A stretch of DNA of 64,000 nucleotides, taken from the NCBI GenBank assembly GCA_963816315.1, contig CAWFJZ010000013.1, forward strand, positions 1 to 64,000, written 5' to 3'. Below the pieces are notes generated by a model. That model saw only the letters and a list, made by a program, of their open reading frames with translations. It searched no databases and had not been told where the DNA came from. Both the position numbers and the translations under genes were made by a program. Positions 25,836 to 34,545 of this stretch are shown here, one piece after another. The DNA comes from CADEEN01 sp963816315. GTDB taxonomy: Bacteria; Pseudomonadota; Gammaproteobacteria; Burkholderiales; Burkholderiaceae_C. Positions within the stretch are counted from its first letter, which is position 1; every line of letters starts with the position of its first letter.

Positions 25836-25968
25836 GACACCCATGCGCCGCGCGGGCACGGTAGCAGCCCGAGCCTCGACGCAAGGCAGCGAAGCGACGT
25901 CTCGAAAGGACAGGGTCCTGACAACGAACCGCGCCCACACGGGCCGCTGCGTCGTCCGGCCGCGCAGC

Positions 25969-27435
25969 TCACACGGGCCCTTGGGGGAAGCCGATCCTCA
26001 CGGTCGTGCCATGGCCGGGGCTGCTGATCACGCGCATCTCGCCACCGAGAGTTTCAGCGCGGAACTGCATGCCCGACAGGCCGTGCTGTCCGGCGTACGA
26101 CTCCTGAACGACGAATCCCACACCGTCGTCGCGCACTTCCACTGTGACGTTGTGGCCGACCAGCGAGAGCTCGACCTCAACGTGGGTGGCCGAGGCGTAC
26201 TTGCCAATGTTGGTCAAGGCCTCCTGGACAAACCGGTACACAGCCAAACTGGCCTCGGGCGACATCTTGATTTCCGCCGCCGAAAGCCGCACCGGCATCG
26301 CCAGGCTCGCGCTCATTTCCCGGCACAGGATGTCCAGGGCCGCCGTCAACCCCAGGTTGGTCAGCGCCGACGGACGCAGGTTTTCGATGATGCGTCGCTT
26401 GAGCGCAATGCCCTGGTTCAAGTGCCCGTTGATGCGCTCGAGGCTGGCGAGCAATTCAGCAGGCTCGCGCGCTTTTTTGCGTGCTCGGGCGATGTCGAGC
26501 TTGCTGGCTGTGAGCAGACCGCCCAGTTCATCGTGCAACTCGCGCGCCAGGTTCGCGCGTTCGTCTTCGCGCGCCGTCTGCAAGTGCCTGGCCAGGTCGG
26601 CCAGCCGCGCGGTGCGGCGGATGGCTTCGAACTCCAGACGTGCGCGCTCGTCGAGCAGGGCGCGTCGCTGAACACTGCGCTCGCGGTCGTAGCGCCCGAG
26701 TTGCGTGACGAACAGGAACAACAGGAACAGCGTGCCGAGCGTCAACAAGCCCACCCCCAGCCGATTGACCAGCAGCTCGTCGAGCATGTCATGGCGGGCC
26801 TGCTGCAGCTTCGTGTTGGTGTGTGCCAGCTGATCGGACATCTGCGCGCGCAGCGCCTGCATGCCGATGCCGCGCAGCTCAGCGCGCACCAGCTCGGCGG
26901 CTTCAGCCCGCTTGCCTGCCTGTGCCAGGGCGACCGTACGGTCGAAGCGCGTGAGTTCGCGTTGGGTGAACTCGGCCACCGATTTCGCCGCCGCGGCGCC
27001 GGCCGCGCCCTGGCTCACAAAGTACGCAGTGATCGCAGGCTGTACTTGCGCGAGCTCGGCCTCGGCGTTGGCGTGCCACGCCAAGTATTGCGGCTGCCCG
27101 GTCACGAGGTAGCCGGAATGGGCGGCCTCGGCATCGGCCAGCAACTGCAGCAGCCGCACCGACGTGATCCGCGCTTCGGACAGTGCGACGGCGCGGTTCA
27201 TGGCTGCGGTGGTGTCGCGGTAGGCGTGCTCGCTGAGGACCAGCAGCCCGATGGCCAGCGAAACGGCCAGGGGCAACGCGTACCGATGGCGCAACCAGCG
27301 CTCGACGAAGTGATTGAGTCGGGCGAATGCGGCGCGCACGATGGAGCCAGGCGTCCGGCGGTTGTTGCCGCCGCCATCCTGTTCTTTCAACTTCAGGCCA
27401 CCGTCTGGCGGGCCGAGACTTTGCTCATTGGGCAT
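25969..27435 (-). CDS. Sensor histidine kinase, NarX/DegS-like (HisKA_3)
   Basis: 488 aa. Membrane helix at 52-70, extracytoplasmic CHASE3-like helical domain (GYLVTGQPQYLAWHANAEAE), second helix at 224-245, coiled coil, then DERANLARELHDELGGLL with phospho-acceptor His301 and a HATPase domain (FVQEALTNIGKYASATHVEV, VRDDGVGF, GLSGMQFRAETLGG). It would phosphorylate a LuxR/NarL-type response regulator, but none is adjacent, so it is an orphan here. Divergent from the RNB gene with almost no gap. Confidence 0.9.
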   Translation of the reverse strand: MPNEQSLGPPDGGLKLKEQDGGGNNRRTPGSIVRAAFARLNHFVERWLRHRYALPLAVSLAIGLLVLSEHAYRDTTAAMNRAVALSEARITSVRLLQLLADAEAAHSGYLVTGQPQYLAWHANAEAELAQVQPAITAYFVSQGAAGAAAAKSVAEFTQRELTRFDRTVALAQAGKRAEAAELVRAELRGIGMQALRAQMSDQLAHTNTKLQQARHDMLDELLVNRLGVGLLTLGTLFLLFLFVTQLGRYDRERSVQRRALLDERARLEFEAIRRTARLADLARHLQTAREDERANLARELHDELGGLLTASKLDIARARKKAREPAELLASLERINGHLNQGIALKRRIIENLRPSALTNLGLTAALDILCREMSASLAMPVRLSAAEIKMSPEASLAVYRFVQEALTNIGKYASATHVEVELSLVGHNVTVEVRDDGVGFVVQESYAGQHGLSGMQFRAETLGGEMRVISSPGHGTTVRIGFPQGPV

Positions 27436-27446
27436 AGGGAGTGTTC

Positions 27447-28919
27447 ATGAACCCGACCCAGATGCGACGCCGCGCAGACCTTGTGCGCATCGCCACCGAT
27501 TCGATGTCCGAGCGCGGGCTCGAGCCGGAGTTTCCGGCCGCCGTGCACCGACAGGTAGCCTCGCTCGGCGGGCCTGGCACGGGAGGCGATGCGCGAGTTG
27601 CGGACATGAGGGGGCTGCTGTGGTGCTCGATCGACAACGACGACTCGCGCGACCTCGATCAACTGACGGCCTGCGAGCCGCTTTCCGATGGCGCGGTCAA
27701 GGTCTTCGTGGCCGTGGCCGACGTCGACGCACTGGTCGAGAAGGGTTCGCCGATCGATGAGCACGCACGCTTCAATACGACCTCCGTCTACACCGCCGCA
27801 CGCATCTTCCCGATGCTGCCCGAGCGGCTGTCCACCGACTTGACCTCGCTCAACCCAGGGCAGGACCGGCTGGCTATCGTCACCACGATGGTCATCGCCG
27901 CCGACGCCACGCTCACGCAATCCACCGTGCAGCGCGCACAGGTGCACAACAAGGCCAAGCTGGCCTATGACGCGCTGTCGGCGTGGATCGAAGGCGAGGG
28001 CGCTTTGCCGGCGGCTGCCGCTGTAGTGCCGGGAATGGAGCAGCAGTTGCGCACGCAGGACGAAGCCGCACAGCGCCTGCGCGCGCGCCGCCATGCTGAA
28101 GGCGCGCTCGAGTTCGAAACCTTGCAACCGCGCGCCGTGTACGAAGGCGAGCGCGTGGTCGAGATCCGCCAGCAGGTGCAGAACCGCGCGCGTCAGTTGA
28201 TCGAAGAGTTGATGATCGCCACCAACCAAGCCACGGCGCACTTTCTTGCCGAGCACGGCGGCGCCTCGCTGCGCCGCGTGGTGCGCTCGCCCGAGCGCTG
28301 GCAGCGCATCGTGATGGAGGCGCGCAAGTACGGCGAGGCCTTGCCCAACGAGCCCGACTCGCGCGCGCTCGAAGCCTTCCTGGCCAAGCGCCGCAAGGCT
28401 GACCCGCTGCGCTTCCCCGACCTGTCGCTGGTCATCGTCAAGCTGATGGGCTCGGGCGAGTACGTCGTCGAGCAACCCGCTGCGGCGCCGATCGGCCACT
28501 TCGGGCTGGCGGTGCGCGACTACACGCACTCGACAGCGCCGAACCGGCGCTTCCCCGACCTCATCACCTCGCGCCTGCTCAAGGCGGTGTTGGCCGGCAG
28601 CGCGCCGCCGTACAGCGGCGCCGAGTTGAACGACCTGGCAGCGCATTGCAGCCGGCAGGAAGACGCGGCGCAAAAGGTCGAGCGCAAACTGCGCAAATGC
28701 GAGGCCGCGCTGCTGCTCGAATCGCATGTCGGCCAGCGCTATGACGCCATCGTCACCGGCCGCTCGGACAGCAACACCTGGGTGCGCACGCTCGCGCCGC
28801 CGGTCGAAGGGATGTTGACCGGTCGCGTGTCACAGCTCGACATTGGCCAGCGCGTCGAGGTCAAGCTCGTCGCCACCGACGTCGAGCGCGGCTTCATCGA
28901 CTTCGAATTCCTCCACTGA
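27447..28919 (+). CDS. RNB-domain ribonuclease (RNase II/R superfamily)
   Basis: 490 aa. The RNB catalytic region shows CSIDNDDSRDLDQL (metal-binding aspartates), VFVAVADVDALV, FPMLPERLSTDLTSLNPGQDRLA and APIGHFGLAVRDYTHSTAPNRRFPDL in part, ending in a short S1-like beta domain. It lacks the N-terminal cold-shock domains of RNase II/R, which matches a shorter RNB branch often found beside stress genes. Degrades RNA 3' to 5' by family. ATG 27447 with GGGAG upstream. Confidence 0.93.
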   Translation: MNPTQMRRRADLVRIATDSMSERGLEPEFPAAVHRQVASLGGPGTGGDARVADMRGLLWCSIDNDDSRDLDQLTACEPLSDGAVKVFVAVADVDALVEKGSPIDEHARFNTTSVYTAARIFPMLPERLSTDLTSLNPGQDRLAIVTTMVIAADATLTQSTVQRAQVHNKAKLAYDALSAWIEGEGALPAAAAVVPGMEQQLRTQDEAAQRLRARRHAEGALEFETLQPRAVYEGERVVEIRQQVQNRARQLIEELMIATNQATAHFLAEHGGASLRRVVRSPERWQRIVMEARKYGEALPNEPDSRALEAFLAKRRKADPLRFPDLSLVIVKLMGSGEYVVEQPAAAPIGHFGLAVRDYTHSTAPNRRFPDLITSRLLKAVLAGSAPPYSGAELNDLAAHCSRQEDAAQKVERKLRKCEAALLLESHVGQRYDAIVTGRSDSNTWVRTLAPPVEGMLTGRVSQLDIGQRVEVKLVATDVERGFIDFEFLH

Positions 28920-28933
28920 AAGGCAACCCCACC

Positions 28934-29974
28934 ATGCAAGCCCTCGTCTTCAACGGCCCCGGCCAGAAGCGTCTCGAGGACCGCCCGAAGCCGGCTGTCA
29001 ACCTGCCCAGCGATGCGATCGTCAAGATCACGCGCACGACGATCTGCGGCACCGACCTGCACATCTTGAAAGGCGACGTGCCGGCGTGCAAGCCGGGCAC
29101 GATCCTCGGCCATGAAGGCGTCGGCATCGTCGATTCGGTTGGCAGCGGCGTGACGTCATTCAAAGCCGGCGACCGCGTGCTGATCTCGTGCATCAGCGCC
29201 TGCGGCCGCTGTGCGCCGTGCCGCAAGGGCATGACCTCGCATTGCACGACGGGCGGCTGGATCCTCGGCCACAAGATCGACGGCACGCAGGCCGAGTTCG
29301 TGCGCATCCCGCATGCCGACACCAGCCTGTACCCGATCCCCGCCGGCGCCGACGAAGAAGCGCTGGTGATGCTCTCCGACATCCTGCCCACCGGCTTCGA
29401 GTGCGGCGTGCTGAACGGCAAGGTGCAGCCCGGCGGCAGCGTGGCCATCGTCGGCTCGGGCCCGATCGGCCTGGCGGCGCTGCTGACAGCGCAGCTCTAT
29501 TCGCCGTCGCAGATCATCATGGTCGATCTGGACGACAACCGCCTCGCGGTGGCCAAGCGCTTCGGCGCCACCGACACCGTCAACAGCAAGGGCGGCGATG
29601 CGGCGGCGAAGGTGATGGCGTTGACGCAAGGCCGCGGCGTCGATACCGCGATCGAAGCGGTCGGCATCCCGGCCACGTTCACGCTGTGCGAAGACGTGGT
29701 GGCGGCCGGCGGCACCATCGCCAACGTCGGCGTGCACGGCAGCAAGGTCGATCTGCACCTGGAGCGGCTGTGGTCGCACAACGTGACGATCACGACGCGG
29801 CTGGTCGATACGGTGTCGATCCCGATGCTGCTGGACACCGTGCAGGCCAAGCGCATCGACGCCACCCAGCTGATCACGCACCGCTTCAAGCTTGCCAAAA
29901 TCCTCGACGCTTATGAGACCTTCGCCAAGGCCGCCGAGACGCACGCCTTGAAAGTCATCATCGATGCCGCGTAG
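28934..29974 (+). CDS. Zinc-dependent alcohol dehydrogenase, MDR family
   Basis: 346 aa. Catalytic zinc ligands: Cys38 in TTICGTDLHI and His60-Glu61 in GHEGVGIV. Structural zinc cysteines: CISACGRCAPCRKG and SHC. Rossmann motif VAIVGSGPIGLAALL and coenzyme Asp in IIMVDLDDNRLAVAK, which suggests NAD. The HILKGDVPA loop resembles enzymes acting on short alcohols or 2,3-butanediol-like substrates. ATG 28934, 14 bases after the RNB gene; overlaps the next gene by 11 bases. Confidence 0.94.
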   Translation: MQALVFNGPGQKRLEDRPKPAVNLPSDAIVKITRTTICGTDLHILKGDVPACKPGTILGHEGVGIVDSVGSGVTSFKAGDRVLISCISACGRCAPCRKGMTSHCTTGGWILGHKIDGTQAEFVRIPHADTSLYPIPAGADEEALVMLSDILPTGFECGVLNGKVQPGGSVAIVGSGPIGLAALLTAQLYSPSQIIMVDLDDNRLAVAKRFGATDTVNSKGGDAAAKVMALTQGRGVDTAIEAVGIPATFTLCEDVVAAGGTIANVGVHGSKVDLHLERLWSHNVTITTRLVDTVSIPMLLDTVQAKRIDATQLITHRFKLAKILDAYETFAKAAETHALKVIIDAA

Positions 29975-30658
29975 CAGCCATCCGGAACGCCATCGCAGTG
30001 ACCGCATCGGCTGGCTGCGCGCGGCGGTGCTCGGCGCCAACGACGGCATCGTCTCGACGGCGAGCCTGGTGGTCGGCGTTGCGGCAGCCAGCGCCGCGCC
30101 GAGCAACGTGTTGTTGACGGGCGTGGCCGGCCTCGTCGCCGGCGCGATGTCGATGGCCGCCGGCGAATACGTCTCGGTGCATTCGCAGGCCGACACCGAG
30201 AAGGCCGATCTGGCGCGAGAACGCGCCGAGCTGGCGAGCGACCCCGCCGCCGAGCAGCGCGAACTCACCGCGATCTACGTCGGCCGCGGCTTGGCACCGG
30301 CACTCGCGCAGCAGGTGGCCGAGCAGTTGATGACGCACGATGCGATCGGCACGCACGCGCGCGATGAACTCGGCATCTCGACGACGCTCAGCGCCAAGCC
30401 GGTGCAGGCCGCGCTGGCCTCGGCCGCGAGCTTCGCCGTCGGCGCCGCGCTGCCGCTGGCCGTGGTGTGGCTGGCGTCGGGGCGCAACCTGATGCTCTGG
30501 GTCTCGGCCACATCGCTGGCGTTCCTGGCCCTGCTCGGCGTTGTCGCCGCGCGGGCCGGCGGCGCGAAGGTCGTGGCCAGTGCGGTGCGCGTCACCTTCT
30601 GGGGCGCGCTCGCCATGGCCATCACGGCCGGCGTGGGCTCGCTGTTCGGCGCGGTGGT

Positions 30659-30662
<4 letters not shown>
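29964..30662 (+). CDS. VIT1/CCC1 family transporter
   Basis: 232 aa. Signature LRAAVLGANDGIVSTASLVVGVA in part, membrane helices near residues 20-40, 45-65 (LTGVAGLVAGAMSMAAGEYVSV), 150-170, 180-200 and 205-230, with the acidic cytoplasmic segment (ERAELASDPAAEQRELTAIY) that binds Fe/Mn in plant VIT1. By family it moves iron or manganese out of the cytosol. It overlaps the alcohol dehydrogenase gene, so it is probably co-translated. Confidence 0.93.
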
Positions 30663-31405
<743 letters not shown>

Positions 31406-31412
31406 CGCCACG

Positions 31413-32654
<1,242 letters not shown>

Positions 32655-32657
32655 GCT

Positions 32658-33929
32658 TCAGCGCCCCATCGCGTTGGTCAACGCCGAGCCGGCGTCTTCG
32701 CGCGCAGGCTTCGCGGCGGCGGTGGCGACTGCATTGACATCGGCATGCACACGCTGGCCCGGCGGCGGCGCGTCGCCGATCAGCACCATGTCGCCGGCCG
32801 CCAGCCCTTCGAGCACCTCGGCCGCTTCGAGCGTGCGCAGGCCCAGGCGCACCGCGCGTTGCTCGACGCGGCCGCCGCGCTCGATCCACACCCTGTTCTG
32901 CGCCGCGCCGGGATCACCACGCAAGGCGCCGGCCGGCACCGCGAGGGCGGCATCGCGGCGCGCGGTCTCGACTTCCACCGACAGCGTCATGTCTTCGCGC
33001 AGGAATGGCGGCGCCGCCTGCGGCAACGAGAACTTGACTTCGACGGCGCCGCGCTGCGCATCGACCAGCGGCGCGATCGACAGCACGCGCGCCGCGAAGC
33101 GCTGGCCGGGGAATGCGTCGGCCACCACCATCGCGCTTTGCCCCACCTGCAACTGCTCGAGAAAACGCTCGTCGGCCTGCGCGACGAGTTGCGGCGCGCC
33201 CGTGAGCGCCAGCGTTAGCAGCGCGCGGCCGGGTTGCACGATCTGGCCCGGCTCGACCAGCCGCGCCAGCACTTTGGCATCGGCCGGCGCGGTGAGCACC
33301 GCTTGGTCGAGGCGCGCCCGCGCCGCCGCCGTGGCTGCCGTGGCCAAGCTCAGTTGCGCCTGCGCTTGCACGATCTCCGTGCCCCGATCCGCCGTGGCCG
33401 CGCGCTGCGCCTGCGCGCCGGCCTGCTGCGCTTGCGCGACAGCAACGCTGCGCTGCACGTCATCGAGGCGCGCTGCACTGAGAAAACCTTGGTCCACCAA
33501 TTCGCGTGTGCGCTGCAACTCGGCAAGCGCGGCGATCAGCACCGAATCGGTTTGCGCCAGCGCGGCCTGCGCACTGCTGCGCCCGGTGCTGCGCAGGCCG
33601 GCCAGGCGCGCGGCAGCCTGGCGCTCGCTGGCCTGCGCCTGCATCAAAGCGGCCTGCAACTCATCGCTTTCCAGGCGCAGCAACACCTCGCCTTGTCTGA
33701 CTTGTGCGCCCTCGGCCACGGCCACCTGCAGCACACGACCGGTCAGCGTGCTGCCGACATCGACACGTGAAGCCGTGGCCACGCGCGCGGAGAACTGCAG
33801 CGTGCGCACGAGCGGGGCGGTTTGCAGCGCCACGGCAGCGACGCTGGGCGCGCGCAGCCACCACGCAGCCACGCCTGCTGCCACGACGACGCCGACGGCC
33901 GCAACCACCAGGACCGAGCGGCGCACCAT
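32658..33929 (-). CDS. Periplasmic adaptor (HlyD/MacA-like membrane fusion protein)
   Basis: 423 aa. N-terminal membrane anchor (RSVLVVAAVGVVVAAGVAAW), a lipoyl half-motif (VLQVAVAEGAQVRQGEVLLRL in part), a helical hairpin rich in Ala/Gln (residues about 90-200), second lipoyl half (AKVLARLVEPGQIVQPGRAL), beta-barrel and membrane-proximal domains (FLEQLQVGQSAMVVADAFPG). Together with the permease and ATPase it would form a MacAB-like exporter; no TolC gene is nearby. Four bases from DUF3185. Confidence 0.92.
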   Translation of the reverse strand: MVRRSVLVVAAVGVVVAAGVAAWWLRAPSVAAVALQTAPLVRTLQFSARVATASRVDVGSTLTGRVLQVAVAEGAQVRQGEVLLRLESDELQAALMQAQASERQAAARLAGLRSTGRSSAQAALAQTDSVLIAALAELQRTRELVDQGFLSAARLDDVQRSVAVAQAQQAGAQAQRAATADRGTEIVQAQAQLSLATAATAAARARLDQAVLTAPADAKVLARLVEPGQIVQPGRALLTLALTGAPQLVAQADERFLEQLQVGQSAMVVADAFPGQRFAARVLSIAPLVDAQRGAVEVKFSLPQAAPPFLREDMTLSVEVETARRDAALAVPAGALRGDPGAAQNRVWIERGGRVEQRAVRLGLRTLEAAEVLEGLAAGDMVLIGDAPPPGQRVHADVNAVATAAAKPAREDAGSALTNAMGR

Positions 33930-33932
33930 GCG

Positions 33933-34154
33933 TTAGTTTTTTCGCCCGCCGAGCACCAGCAGCACGCCGCCGACGACGATCGCGCCGATGCCGGCCCACA
34001 CCGGCACGTTGACGGTCTTCTTCTCGGTGACCTTCAACTCGATCGGCCCGAGCTTGGCGCCCACGGATTCCTTGTTGTAGCTGAAGCCGCCATAGGCCAG
34101 GGCCAGGATGCCGGCGACGATCAACACCACGGCGGCGATGCGTGTTGCGTTCAT
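33933..34154 (-). CDS. DUF3185 family small membrane protein
   Basis: 73 aa. Two membrane helices (IAAVVLIVAGILALAYGGFS, VPVWAGIGAIVVGGVLLVLG) separated by a short loop (YNKESVGAKLGPIELKVTEK), matching DUF3185. ATG 34154. It is first in the leftward exporter operon and faces the divergent cation ATPase promoter region that holds sites g and h. Function unknown; often found with stress genes. Confidence 0.88.
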   Translation of the reverse strand: MNATRIAAVVLIVAGILALAYGGFSYNKESVGAKLGPIELKVTEKKTVNVPVWAGIGAIVVGGVLLVLGGRKN

Positions 34155-34347
34155 GGCCGCACCGCGATGTCGTGGCGCGCAGCAGGCGTGAGGCGAAGGT
34201 TCATGGTGGTGCTCCGGTGGATGGGAATCGAACTCTACTGCCCGCGATGCGATCGTCGCGACCGCGAGTGCCCCATTGAAGCGCACTAACCTTGGGGTCG
34301 AGGTTGACGCTCGTCAAAGCAGGCTGAACGGCAGCGTGTGTTGCGTC

Positions 34348-34363
34348 TGTTCGGTGGCGTACA
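34348..34363. promoter_or_regulatory. Crp/Fnr-type operator, site g
   Basis: TGTTCG-GTGG-CGTACA preceded by GTC. Nearer to the DUF3185/exporter operon. The right half-site has T at the variable position, as in site h. Confidence 0.65.
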
Positions 34364-34389
34364 AAGCCAGGAGCTGGCGCCGTGCTCGC

Positions 34390-34405
34390 TGTGCGCTGTC
34401 GTACA
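34390..34405. promoter_or_regulatory. Crp/Fnr-type operator, site h
   Basis: TGTGCG-CTGT-CGTACA followed by GAC. Nearer to the cation ATPase gene. A weak CACAAG box is centred 32 bases downstream. Confidence 0.65.
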
Positions 34406-34475
34406 GACCACGCCGCGCAACCCTGTCACAAGCTCCCGCCAAGGACCAGGACGCACGTTTTGAACGGAGATGGAC

Positions 34476-34529
34476 ATGACACGAAACAAGTACGGGCCGT
34501 GGCAGCCGATACTCGAAGCGCGGCAATAA
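34476..34529 (+). CDS. Possible 17-residue leader ORF before the cation ATPase
   Basis: ATG 34476 to TAA 34529, encoding MTRNKYGPWQPILEARQ, with CGGAGA six bases upstream. It ends 16 bases before the ATPase ATG, with TAAGGAG serving as the next ribosome site. It could be a small protein or a translation-coupling leader, or chance. No homolog was recognised. Confidence 0.3.
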   Translation: MTRNKYGPWQPILEARQ

Positions 34530-34545
34530 GGAGCTACGCCGCCCC

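Larger units (their letters stand above)
34155..34545. promoter_or_regulatory. Divergent regulatory region between DUF3185/exporter and cation ATPase
   Basis: 390 bases with no major gene. It holds two operator palindromes (34348-34363 and 34390-34405) whose centres are 42 bases apart, that is four helical turns on the same face, and a possible 17-codon leader ORF at 34476-34529. Both flanking operons could be controlled from here. Confidence 0.65.
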
